Source: Pelomonas sp051857475
GTDB taxonomy: Bacteria; Pseudomonadota; Gammaproteobacteria; Burkholderiales; Burkholderiaceae_C
Direction of reading: 5' to 3'
NCBI RefSeq assembly: GCF_051857475.1
Contig: NZ_JBPZGZ010000003.1
Location: forward strand, 850,131 to 914,130
Length of the DNA stretch: 64,000 nucleotides
Part shown: one piece after another, positions 52,901 to 59,773 of the stretch
Layout: each line of letters begins with the position of its first letter
Numbering within the stretch: the first letter of the stretch is position 1
Translations under genes and position numbers: made by a program
Notes under the pieces: generated by a model
Seen by the model: the letters and a program-made list of their open reading frames with translations, nothing else
What the model was told of the DNA's origin: nothing
Database searches by the model: none

Positions 52901-54100
52901 GCTCAGGCCCTGCAGCTGGCTGGGTGTCAGCGAAGCGATCTGCTCGGCGTTCAGGGCGGCCAGCTGGGCGTTGCTGAGGCCGTGCAGGGCCTGGCTGCCC
53001 AGGGCGGCGATCTGTTCGTCGGAAAAGCCGGCCAGGGCCTGTGTGGTCAAGCCGGGCGACTGTGCCGAGCCGAGGCTGGCGAGCTGCTCCGGCGTCAGTG
53101 CCTCGAGCGCGGCCAGGGTCAGTTTCGACAGCTGGTTGGCTGACAGCGCGTGCAGCTGCTGCGTGCCCAGGGCCTGCAACTGGTCACTGCCCAGGGCGGC
53201 CAATTGGGCATTGCTGAAAGCCGCGACCTGGGGCGCCGTCAGCGACTGCAGTTGGTCGGGGCTCAGGGCCTGCAGCTGGCCGGTGGCCAGGCCGTTGACG
53301 GTGGCCGTGGGCAGGGCGGCGAGCTGGTCGCCCGACAGCAGGCCGAGTTCGTCGTTGCTCAGGCCGGCCAGGGCCTTGGCCGAGAGGCCGGCGAAGGCCT
53401 TGCTGTCCAGGGCCTGGAGCTGATCGCTGCTCAGAGCTGCGAGCTGGTTGCTGTGCAGGCCGATGGTCTGGCTGCTGGCCAACTGGTGGATCTGGTCGGG
53501 CGTCAGGGCCTGCAGTTGGGCGCCGCTCATGCCGCCGAGCTGGGCGGCCGTCAGCGCCGCGACCTGGTCCGAGGCGAGGCCGGCGATGCTGTCCAGCGAC
53601 AGGGCCGCGACCTGGCCGGTCTGCAGCGCGTGCAGCTGGGCGGCGCTGAGCTGGCTGACCTCGGCATTGCCCAGCGTGGCGATCTGGTCCGTGCTCATGG
53701 CGGCCAGCGCTGCGGTCGCGATGGCCTGGACCTGGCGGACGTCCAGCGCATCGATGACCGCCGCGGTCAGCGAGGCGGCCTGGCGGCTGGTCATGGCGTG
53801 CAGACCCTGGGTGGGCAGGGCGGCCAGTTGGCCGGGCGCCAGCGCGGCGAACTGGGCGCTGCTGAGCTGGGGCAGGCTGCGTTCGGTCAGACCGGCGGCG
53901 CCCTCATCGCTGAGGGCCGATACCTGGGCCGGCGTGATGGCGCCCCAGCCGGTGGCGGGGATGACGGCCACCTGGGCGCTGGTCAGTGCCGCCATCTGTT
54001 GGGGGCTGAAGGCCTGCCAGTCGGCGGGTTTCAGCGCGGCGATGGCGGCCGTGCCGAGTTGGGCGATGTCGTCTGGGCTGAGGCCGGTGATGCTGGGCAT
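46994..54100 (-). CDS. Giant octapeptide-repeat protein with EF-hand-like C-terminal module
   Basis: 2368 residues. Residues about 6-2133 are a nearly unbroken array of about 265 octads with consensus (S/T)-x-x-Q-(L/I/V)-x-A-L, for example SPDQLQAL or TTAQVAAL. Ser/Thr-(Pro)-x-Gln at each start is like a helix N-cap, so an alpha-solenoid is likely. The last 235 residues form a non-repeat module with calcium-loop-like DRNGNGKIDDGSELFG and DSNHDGKLTAADAEF, as in C-terminal parts of large secreted RTX-type proteins. No signal peptide; no type I secretion genes nearby. ATG 54100 has a GGAG site. An adhesin- or matrix-type surface role is an inference. Confidence 0.9.
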   Translation of the reverse strand: MPSITGLSPDDIAQLGTAAIAALKPADWQAFSPQQMAALTSAQVAVIPATGWGAITPAQVSALSDEGAAGLTERSLPQLSSAQFAALAPGQLAALPTQGLHAMTSRQAASLTAAVIDALDVRQVQAIATAALAAMSTDQIATLGNAEVSQLSAAQLHALQTGQVAALSLDSIAGLASDQVAALTAAQLGGMSGAQLQALTPDQIHQLASSQTIGLHSNQLAALSSDQLQALDSKAFAGLSAKALAGLSNDELGLLSGDQLAALPTATVNGLATGQLQALSPDQLQSLTAPQVAAFSNAQLAALGSDQLQALGTQQLHALSANQLSKLTLAALEALTPEQLASLGSAQSPGLTTQALAGFSDEQIAALGSQALHGLSNAQLAALNAEQIASLTPSQLQGLSSLQMRGLSDASLGALDSEQWAALGSAQFNGLNTHQLQLLGSDQLAALSTSALHGLDATIAASLRADQLAALSPAQWQALGTQALHALKPAQLDALGAEQLQALSTPQLAALTTAQFASLDAGQIGALLPSQLASLSSAQVATLSRDALAALDAEQIGAFGARQVPGLSSAQIASLGVDAVAALSTAALHALSAAQAAGLSAADMQALSQGQFQALTSAQFRGLSDAALQGLTPNEMANLSASQLNALGAHQLQQLQASQLGALGTATLAGMSSTAAAALTPAQLMALDVEQLHSLGAQALHGLTTAALSALSPDSFAAFSATQVAALSPAQWQALNAGHIQSLGSAQIAGMSSAQFAQLGTAQIATLNPDQLGALSAKQMAGATPEQVAALDPSQLHFLAPAALAALGNRQLAALSASDVQELSGSQIAALSGVQLKALSTSAFAALTEDQLGALTGAQATAFSSQTLALLSPAQLAAVSTAAIHGLGAATVMALTTDQIRSLQPDQVHAFSATAAANLQATQLAAMSPDQIEALGAGNVAALSLTQVANLGAATLAAFSDAEVAALSPGQFARLSTAALGALNEEQISALTSRQTASMTSTQFQALSAEQLTALGSSAMSGLPAALIASLTPGQAAALTTPQLQGLSATQVHALGDTALRSLTTDQIGMLSGAQVNSLSTHQIQQLGGEQIAALGSGVLRTLSVGNAAALTPAQVAQLTNDQLQAMGTQVAHVLLPAQLQALAPAQVAAIAPAALAALSSAQFNSLGAAALQALSATQLAALSTAEMRGLGTSGLSQLSDVQWGQIRNAQMAGLSTQQIAALTTGEVAALDAGVVGAMTTQQWSALSAAQLQGLGTAAVHALSRGEVSALSATQLAALSTLQVSVLNGTQAAGLSSAQLHSLTPDQVGALSTAAVHALLSQQFDGLSVAQLAALSTAQLANLSAGALNGLSASQLQAFGTTQIQALPAASLQALSSTQLQQLSNDQWQALSSSQIAAIPAADWQVLSGPLALLGTAQLAGLSAGQVQQFSAADLQALSGTQMAALSSAAIGALSLAEVAVLSTGQIAALGTAQVAALNGTQLASMSNDQLHSLGTAQLHALSGAAITALSLDQLALLGTAGLAAFSGNVFASMSSDALALLTAVPVAGLTTDQLAGLTASQAPGLSLAELSSLTPQQLAALTPAALHALTTTQFQALHGNQFTGLTGAQMAALPAADISLLATDALHLLSASQVQALDSSQTAALSVQQLQALAPDSLAGMTVTALHALSLAGIAALSPAQIGALTNAQITALDPAQIAAISPQGLLALNADQIARMSSAQLQTLSPEQLAVLEPQQLAAFGSAVIASLTGTQLAALSPSQFASLSPQQLSAISPYHLSGLTTAVIGTLDSEQVSGLTVAQVLSLTPAQFGALADTAMSGLAPDALHAMSVSQFSQLRPDQIAMLTAQQFSALTQSEIATLTPAHIAALEPSQLLGLTVNQAEALSPSQLAALQPLQLSAFSPLVMASLSATQLQALDPSQFASISPNQLAAISPYELSMLSSSVIATLDGEQVSGFSVAQVLSMSASQLAALADAAMPGLDPSALHAMSVAQFSQLRPDQVAMLSSQQFGALTPTEVAALTPAHMAALEPWQMSALTPSQLAMLGTDQVAALSPGNFGRLSATQITALGAAEVGALDGSQINAMTTDALQAFTPQQISAMTTAELSGIDMNHVAAFTAAQRSAMSADQLNALAGASPLVLDLSGLGVQTVDAAHGIAFDINATGQAQHIGWVGAGSGLLALDRNGNGKIDDGSELFGTATHLPNGQLAENGFQALAQLDSNHDGKLTAADAEFAHLKVWVGSNAQSGGQLESLADLGIVELDLNAAHTSTLQNGNLIGMDASYTTQDSSRHELADVWFAQSAQASAPPLPALTDLLAPATTSLLDGGSSIHTTLTGGHDPLLHLAQLDRQLREFHETQRQISSNAW
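47700..54085 (-). repeat. 24-bp coding tandem repeat array
   Basis: About 6.4 kb of degenerate 24-base units encoding the octads of the giant protein. The repetition keeps other frames open for long stretches, giving misleading antisense and shifted frames. Confidence 0.92.
47950..48910 (-). repeat. Two 480-bp higher-order repeat units
   Basis: Within the 24-bp array two adjacent blocks of 20 octads (160 residues) match each other: CTGGCGAACTG at 48328 and 48808, and other landmarks, are exactly 480 bases apart. Shared protein landmarks include HAMSVSQFSQLRPDQIAML against HAMSVAQFSQLRPDQVAML. Confidence 0.88.
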
Positions 54101-54258
54101 TTGTCACTCCAATGCCGGGCGCTCAAGTTCCGCCTCGACTGGCCGACAAGCCTAGATTCCGCCTCCGCAGGTCAAACGCGAAAGAACGGGGGCATTTCGG
54201 CCACCGAAGCATTCAGCATCATTGCTTCACACAGGCGCGCCGCCCGGACGCCTTGTTG

Positions 54259-55782
54259 TCAGCTGATGGACAGCGTCAGCAGCCCGGTGCGGGCCCAGGC
54301 CTCGGCTTCTTCCTTCAGCAGGAAGCGCGTGCGCGCCTGTTCAACCGACCAGTTCTTGGGGCAGAGCAGCGTCAGCTGCTTGCCTTCGCGCTCGAGCTTG
54401 GGCGGCGCCACGGTCTCCGGCGAGCGGGCGTGGCAGAGGATGACGGCCAGACGCAACGCGACGAGCTGGTCCAGCAAGCTGGCGTCGTGGAGCTGGGCTT
54501 CCAGCTTGCGCAGGCCGCCGCGCTGGCCCAGGGCGAGACCCGAAAGGCGCTGCAGCTGGTTGGTGGAGAAGCCGGCCGCGTCCACATGAGCGATGACGTA
54601 GGCGCTGTGGCGGTGGTGGTCGTGGTGGGACACCAGCATGCCCACCTCGTGCAGGGCGGCGGCCCAGGTCAGCTCGCGCAGCAGCTCGGGCGAGGGCTTG
54701 GGCGTGAGCTGGCGGTAGAGCAGCTCGGCCTGGCTGGCCACGCGGTCGGCTTGGGGCCGGTCGACGGCGAAGCGCTCCTGCAGCTCGCTGACCGAGTCGG
54801 CCCGCGGGTCGCGGGCGCCGCTGGGCTGCAGGCGTTCAACGAGGTCGAAGATGACGCCCTGGCGCAGCGCGCCCTTGGTGGGCAGCAGCTCCTGGATGCC
54901 GAACTGGCTCAGCAGGGTGTAGAGGATGCACAAGCCTCCGGCGACGACGGGGCGGCGGTCGTCCTTCAGGCCGGGCATCTGCAGCTTGTCCTGCGAGCCG
55001 GCCTCCAGGCATTGGGCGATGCACCAGCGCAGCGCGTCGGGCGTGATGCGGCCATCGGTCTTGCCGCTGGCCGCGAGGATCTGCGAGACCGCGCCCACCG
55101 TGCCCGAGGAGCCCAGGGCTTCCTTCCACAGCTCGGGGCGGAACAGGGTCAGGGCCTCTTCCAGTTCGGCACCCGCGGCCACCTGGGCGGCGCGGAAGGC
55201 TTCCGCGCTGTAGCGGCCATCGGCAAAGAAGCGCACCGACAGGCCCACGCTGCCGACGCCGAAGGACTCGGCCAGCAGCGGCTTCTGGCCGCGGCCCAGG
55301 ATCATCTCGGTGGAGCGGCCGCCGATGTCGATGACCAGGCGCGGCTTGTCCGAGGGCTGCAGGCGGGCCACGCCGGCATAGATCAGGCGGGCCTCCTCGC
55401 GGCCGGCGATGACCTCGATGGGGTGGCCCAGCACGGCCTGGGCGCGCGCCAGGAAGGCGTTGCGGTTGCGGGCCTCGCGCAGGGTCTGCGTGGCGACGGC
55501 GCGGATGCGTTCGGGCGCAATGCCGACGAGCTGCTCGCCAAAGCCCTTCAGGCAGTTCAGGCCGCGCTGCATGGCCTCTTCGGTCAGCATGCCCTGGTCG
55601 TCCAGGCCGGCGCCCAGGCGCACGCTCTCCTTGATGTAGCTGACGCGTTGATAGCGCTCGCCCGCCAGGCGGGCCAGCTCCAGGCGGAAACTGTTGGAGC
55701 CGATGTCGATGGAGGCCCAGATCTGGCTACCTGGAGCCCCCGAGGCCGTGCTTTGCACGGCCTGCCCCCCGAGGGGGTTCAT
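54259..55782 (-). CDS. ppx: Exopolyphosphatase (Ppx/GppA family)
   Basis: 507 residues from ATG 55782. Removes terminal phosphate from polyphosphate (or acts on pppGpp). Actin-like ATPase-type motifs: SIDIGSNSFRLELARL, ATQTLREARN, VIDIGGRSTEM, GVGSVGLSVRFF; the C-terminal HD-like region has AALHEVGMLVSHHDHHRHSAYVI. Choice of start is unclear: ATG 55833 is also in frame, and the 55734-55802 repeat overlaps either N-terminus; there is no start between the repeat and the conserved IWASIDIG. Divergent from the hydrolase gene at 55898. A relic of its 3' end lies at 46274. Confidence 0.93.
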   Translation of the reverse strand: MNPLGGQAVQSTASGAPGSQIWASIDIGSNSFRLELARLAGERYQRVSYIKESVRLGAGLDDQGMLTEEAMQRGLNCLKGFGEQLVGIAPERIRAVATQTLREARNRNAFLARAQAVLGHPIEVIAGREEARLIYAGVARLQPSDKPRLVIDIGGRSTEMILGRGQKPLLAESFGVGSVGLSVRFFADGRYSAEAFRAAQVAAGAELEEALTLFRPELWKEALGSSGTVGAVSQILAASGKTDGRITPDALRWCIAQCLEAGSQDKLQMPGLKDDRRPVVAGGLCILYTLLSQFGIQELLPTKGALRQGVIFDLVERLQPSGARDPRADSVSELQERFAVDRPQADRVASQAELLYRQLTPKPSPELLRELTWAAALHEVGMLVSHHDHHRHSAYVIAHVDAAGFSTNQLQRLSGLALGQRGGLRKLEAQLHDASLLDQLVALRLAVILCHARSPETVAPPKLEREGKQLTLLCPKNWSVEQARTRFLLKEEAEAWARTGLLTLSIS

Positions 55783-55802
55783 CCGCCTCGGGGCGGCCCA
55801 GC
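55734..55802 (-). repeat. Palindromic repeat, copy 5, inside the ppx start region
   Basis: On the minus strand: CTGGGCCGCCCCGAGGCGG, then ATG AACCCCCTCGGGGGG, an inner hairpin GGCCGTGCAAAGCACGGCC and the end TCGGGGGCTC. Same end sequences as the other copies. It contributes the candidate ppx start ATG 55782 and a GAGG upstream of it, plus the first residues of the protein. Confidence 0.75.
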
Positions 55803-55897
55803 GGCGGCTGGATGGGTCGGGGCGCGTCGTCATGGCGGCAGATTGTCGGGGCAAAATTTGACGCTCTTCCGTAACTCCCCACCCCCCAGGAGCCCCC

Positions 55898-56761
55898 ATG
55901 TTGAAAGACGAGATCGACAGCCTCGCGCCGTCCCGCGACTTCAATCGCCGCAGCTTTGTGCAGACGACGGTGGGCAGTGGCTTCGCGGCCGCCGTGCTGC
56001 CGGTGACGGCCCAGACCATCGCGACCGACACCGCGGGCCTGGAGGCGGGCCCCGTCACCATCCCCGTCGGTGATTTCAAGATGCCGGCCTACCGCGCCGC
56101 GCCCGCCGGCAAGAAGAACCTGCCGGTCGTGCTGGTGGCCAGCGAGATCTTCGGCGTGCACGAGCACATCGCCGACGTCTGCCGGCGCTTTGCCAAGCTG
56201 GGCTATCTGGCCATTGCGCCGGAACTCTTCGTACGCCATGGCGATGCCGGGGCCTACACCGACATCCCCAAGCTCGTCAGCGAGGTCGTCAGCAAGGCCT
56301 CCGGTGCCCAGGTCAACGGCGACCTGGATGCCGCCGTCGCCTGGGCCGCGGCCAACGGCGGCGACACGAGCAAGCTGGCCATCACCGGCTTCTGCTGGGG
56401 CGGCGGCACGACCTGGCGCTATGCCGCCCACAACCCCAAGCTGACGGCCGCCGCCGCCTGGTACGGCCCCGTGGCGCGCAGCTACCACCCGGGCGACAAG
56501 ACCATCATCGAGCTGGCCGGCAGCATCAAGGCGCCAGTGCTGGGCCTGTACGGCGCGGCCGACGGCGGCATTCCGGTCGAAACCCTGACCCAGCTCGAAG
56601 CCGCGCTGAAGGCCGCCGGCAACACCAGGTGCGAGTTCGTCGTCTACCCCGACACGCCGCATGCCTTCTACGCCGACTACCGCCCCAGCTACCGCAAGGC
56701 GGCCGCCGACGACGCCTGGGCACGCTGCCTCGCCTGGTTCCGCAAAAACGGCGTGGCTTGA
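55898..56761 (+). CDS. Tat-exported dienelactone hydrolase family protein
   Basis: 287 residues. N-terminal twin-arginine signal FNRRSFVQTT (Arg17-Arg18) followed by a hydrophobic segment, so export in folded form is likely. Catalytic residues of the family: Cys nucleophile in TGFCWGGGTTW, Asp in GAADGGIP and His in DTPHAFYADY. Dienelactone hydrolases open lactone rings; close relatives are called carboxymethylenebutenolidase, but real substrate is unknown. AGGAG lies six bases before ATG. Confidence 0.9.
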   Translation: MLKDEIDSLAPSRDFNRRSFVQTTVGSGFAAAVLPVTAQTIATDTAGLEAGPVTIPVGDFKMPAYRAAPAGKKNLPVVLVASEIFGVHEHIADVCRRFAKLGYLAIAPELFVRHGDAGAYTDIPKLVSEVVSKASGAQVNGDLDAAVAWAAANGGDTSKLAITGFCWGGGTTWRYAAHNPKLTAAAAWYGPVARSYHPGDKTIIELAGSIKAPVLGLYGAADGGIPVETLTQLEAALKAAGNTRCEFVVYPDTPHAFYADYRPSYRKAAADDAWARCLAWFRKNGVA

Positions 56762-56830
56762 CAGCTCTGCTAGGCTGACGGAGTTCGGGCTGCAGTCCAT
56801 GGCTGTGGCCCGTTGCTTTTGCCTGATCCC

Positions 56831-57613
56831 ATGACCCTTCTCTACATCGTGCTCGCCACCTTCGCGGGCGGCCTGCTGTCGGTGCTCGTTGCGGCGAGCC
56901 TGACCATCGGCGTGCTGACCCGCCTCGTGAAGAGCCTCGTCAGCCTGTCGGCCGGCATCCTGCTGGGCACTTCGCTGCTGAACGTGCTGCCCGAGGCCTT
57001 CGAGAGCCGCACGGCCCAGCCCCAGACCCTGTTCGCCGTGCTGCTGGGCGGCCTGCTGTTCTTCTGGCTGCTGGAGAAGGTCGAGCTCTACCGCCACGTC
57101 CACCACCACGAGGGCGACGGCCACCACCACCATCACCACTTCGACGCCGAGCAGGCCGGCCGCGGCGGCCTGACCGTGCTGGTGGGCGACAGCATCCACA
57201 ACTTCTGCGACGGCGCCATCATTGCCGCCGCCTTCCTGGCCGACACGCGGCTGGGCTTTGCCACCGCCCTGGCCATCGTGGCCCACGAGATCCCGCAGGA
57301 AGTCGGCGACTACATCGTGCTGCTGAACGCCGGCCTGTCCCGGGCCAAGGCGCTGTTGTTCAACGCCATCTCGGGCATGGCCTCGGTGGTCGGCGGCGTG
57401 CTGGGCTATTTCCTGATCGGCAGTTTCGAGGGCGTGCTGCCCTATCTGCTGGTGCTGGCCTCCAGCAGCTTCATCTACATCTCGGTGGCCGACCTGCTGC
57501 CCCAGCTGCAGCAGCGCCTGGCCTGGCGCGAGACTTTGGCCCAGGTGGCCTGGCTGGCCGTCGGCCTGGGCGTGGCCTTCGCGGTGTCTCAGCTGCTGCA
57601 TGGGGCTCATTGA
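56831..57613 (+). CDS. ZIP family metal transporter
   Basis: 260 residues, about eight helices. Metal-binding helices carry DSIHNFCDGAIIAAAF and IVAHEIPQEVGDYIVL (HNxxDG and HExPxE motifs); a histidine-rich loop (HHHEGDGHHHHHHFD) lies between helices three and four. Imports divalent metal such as zinc or iron. ATG 56831 is preferred over TTG 56813. The AraC gene overlaps its 3' end by 14 bases. Confidence 0.92.
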   Translation: MTLLYIVLATFAGGLLSVLVAASLTIGVLTRLVKSLVSLSAGILLGTSLLNVLPEAFESRTAQPQTLFAVLLGGLLFFWLLEKVELYRHVHHHEGDGHHHHHHFDAEQAGRGGLTVLVGDSIHNFCDGAIIAAAFLADTRLGFATALAIVAHEIPQEVGDYIVLLNAGLSRAKALLFNAISGMASVVGGVLGYFLIGSFEGVLPYLLVLASSSFIYISVADLLPQLQQRLAWRETLAQVAWLAVGLGVAFAVSQLLHGAH

Positions 57614-58649
57614 CGCCGGGCTGCGCGGCGCGCTGATCGCGCTGCTGGCCCTCGTCATCGTCGCGCTGCGCCCGCATTGGCGGCATGTCCGGCATGCCGA
57701 ACTGGTGCGCGTCGGCATCGCGCTTTGCGCTTCCCTCATCGTGCAGACCCTCTCGGCCTCGCCCTGGGTCGAGCACGAATTGCGCTGCCAGCCGCAGGCA
57801 CCCGGCATCGGCATCTCGCTGGGCTCGGCCGTGCTGTTCTGGTTGTTCGCCCGCGCCGTCTTCGAAGACGGCTTCAAACTGCGAGCCTGGCATGGCGCCC
57901 TGTGGGCCGCCGTCGCCCTGTTCGGCGCCACGGTCTGCCAGTGGCATGCCTGGTGGCAGGGCTGGGTGCTGATGCGCGCCATCCCCATCGTCTTCGCTCT
58001 GCTGGGCCTGGCTGCCGTCGTCGGGCCCTGGCGGGTCGACCTCATCGAGCCGCGGCGGCGCCTGCGCGGCATCGTCGTCGGTGGCGGTGCGACCTATGCC
58101 CTGGTCCTGGTGGGTCTGCGCATCTTCTCGGCCGACGGCAGCCTCAGCGACGGCGCAGCCCTGGGCGACGTGGCCATGCTGCTGGCACTGACCGCCCTCA
58201 TCGCCGGCCGGCTGCTGGCACCGCGCGCCCATGGCCTGTGGAGCAAGCCCGCCGCACCCCTTGCACCGCCGCCCGCGCCGCCGTCGGAAGACCCTCAGGA
58301 CCAGGTCGTCGCCGCCGCCCTGGCCCGGCTGATGGGCGAGGGCAGGGGCTATGCGCAGGAGGGCCTGAGCCTGGCCGGCCTGGCCGAGCAGCTCGGCACG
58401 CCCGAATACCGGCTGCGCCGCGTCATCAACCAGGGCCTGGGCCACCGCAACTTCAATGCCTATGTGAACGGGCTGCGGCTTGCCGAAGCCAAGCGCCGCC
58501 TGGCCGACCCGGCCGAGCGCCAGCTGCCGGTGCTGAGCATCGCCCTGGACGTCGGCTTCGGCTCCATCGGCCCCTTCAACCGCGCCTTCAAGGCCGACAC
58601 CGGTCTCACGCCAACCGAGTTCCGCCACAAATCGCTGGCCGATTCCTAG
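57600..58649 (+). CDS. AraC-type regulator with N-terminal membrane domain
   Basis: 349 residues. The first 210 are six to seven hydrophobic helices (GLRGALIALLALVIVAL, GISLGSAVLFWLFARAVF, WVLMRAIPIVFALLGLAAVV), followed by a proline-rich linker and a C-terminal AraC DNA-binding domain (LSLAGLAEQLGTPEYRLRRV; IALDVGFGSIGPFNRAFKAD then TGLTPTEFR). Membrane-tethered AraC regulators sense envelope or metabolic signals. Overlap with the ZIP gene suggests co-expression and perhaps a role in metal response. Confidence 0.9.
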   Translation: MGLIDAGLRGALIALLALVIVALRPHWRHVRHAELVRVGIALCASLIVQTLSASPWVEHELRCQPQAPGIGISLGSAVLFWLFARAVFEDGFKLRAWHGALWAAVALFGATVCQWHAWWQGWVLMRAIPIVFALLGLAAVVGPWRVDLIEPRRRLRGIVVGGGATYALVLVGLRIFSADGSLSDGAALGDVAMLLALTALIAGRLLAPRAHGLWSKPAAPLAPPPAPPSEDPQDQVVAAALARLMGEGRGYAQEGLSLAGLAEQLGTPEYRLRRVINQGLGHRNFNAYVNGLRLAEAKRRLADPAERQLPVLSIALDVGFGSIGPFNRAFKADTGLTPTEFRHKSLADS

Positions 58650-58744
58650 AAAACAGCGCCGAAACCTGCAAAACGCGGGTTTCGGCCAGACGCCGCGGCC
58701 ATGGACACCGAGGCTGAGGGCTTCTCAACTCCCGAGGAGCCCTC

Positions 58745-59773
58745 ATGTTCTTCCGACTCCTGCTCGCCAGTCTGGCCGTGAGCACTGCTGCTCAGGCCGC
58801 CACCGTCGGCACCCTGACCCTGCCCGCCGATGACGATGGCGGCGCCGTCACCCTGTTCTATCCCACCGCCGCCGCCGGCCGCCCCGAGACCCGCGGCGAC
58901 CTGCAGCTGATGCTGGCGCCGGATGCGGTACCCACTCCCGGCAATGGCCGGCTCATCGCCATCTCCCACGGTTCGGGCGGCGGCCCCTGGGTGCACACGA
59001 CGCTGGCCAAGGCCCTGGTCGAGGCCGGCTTCACCGTCGTGCTCCCGCTGCACCGTGGCGACAACTGGACCGACCCCGGCCGCCCCGGCCCCGAGAGCTG
59101 GAAGCAGCGCCCGGCCGAGATCAGCCATGCCATCGACCGCGTTGCTGCTGACCCACGCTTTGCCACCCTGAAGCTGGACCGCGTCGGCGGCTTCGGCATG
59201 TCCGCCGGCGGCCACACCATGCTCAGCCTGGCCGGCGGCGCCTGGTCGCCCGAGCGCTTCCGCGCCGCCTGCGAGCAGCGCCTGGCCGAGGACTTCCCGG
59301 CCTGTGTCGGCCTGGTCACGGGCCTGACCGGCGGCGCGCTGGACGGCTTCAAGCTCTGGTTGGCCCGCCACGTGCTGAGCTGGAAGTTCCGCGGCGACGA
59401 TGCGCCGCAGACCCACACCGACCCGCGCCTGGTCGCCATCGTCGCCGCCGTGCCGGCCGCCGCCGATTTCGACATGAGCACCCTGGCCCATCCGCGCGTG
59501 CCCCTGGGCCTGATCACCGCCGACGGTGACCGCTGGTTGCTGCCGCGCTTTCACAGCGATGCGGTGCTGGCCAGCTGCCAGGGCTGCGAACTGGTCGCCG
59601 CGCTGCCCGGCGCCGGCCACGGTGCGCTGCTCGCACCACCGCCGCCAGCCAGCAATCTCGGCCGCCTGGAATGCGAGCTGCTGTGCGACCAGCCGGGATT
59701 TGACCGGCCGGCCACGACGGCACTGTGGGTGGGGCGGACGGTGGCCTTCTTCCAGCGCCATCTTCCGGGCTAG
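58745..59773 (+). CDS. Secreted alpha/beta hydrolase (dienelactone-hydrolase-like)
   Basis: 342 residues with a signal peptide (LLASLAVSTAAQA, cleaved near residue 19). Core: RLIAISHGSGGGPWVHTTLA (oxyanion region), VVLPLHRGDNWTDPGRPGPE, nucleophile FGMSAGGHTMLSLA, acid residue in ITADGDRWLLPRF and His in PGAGHGALLAPP. Four cysteines in the mature part suggest disulfides. An AGGAG site precedes ATG. Convergent with the serine hydrolase gene, overlapping by four bases. Confidence 0.85.
   Translation: MFFRLLLASLAVSTAAQAATVGTLTLPADDDGGAVTLFYPTAAAGRPETRGDLQLMLAPDAVPTPGNGRLIAISHGSGGGPWVHTTLAKALVEAGFTVVLPLHRGDNWTDPGRPGPESWKQRPAEISHAIDRVAADPRFATLKLDRVGGFGMSAGGHTMLSLAGGAWSPERFRAACEQRLAEDFPACVGLVTGLTGGALDGFKLWLARHVLSWKFRGDDAPQTHTDPRLVAIVAAVPAAADFDMSTLAHPRVPLGLITADGDRWLLPRFHSDAVLASCQGCELVAALPGAGHGALLAPPPPASNLGRLECELLCDQPGFDRPATTALWVGRTVAFFQRHLPG

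Noticed and set aside
47700..54085. CRISPR-like array because of regular 24-base repeats
   Set aside because: Units are degenerate, adjoining, in frame and encode one protein; no spacers and no cas genes.
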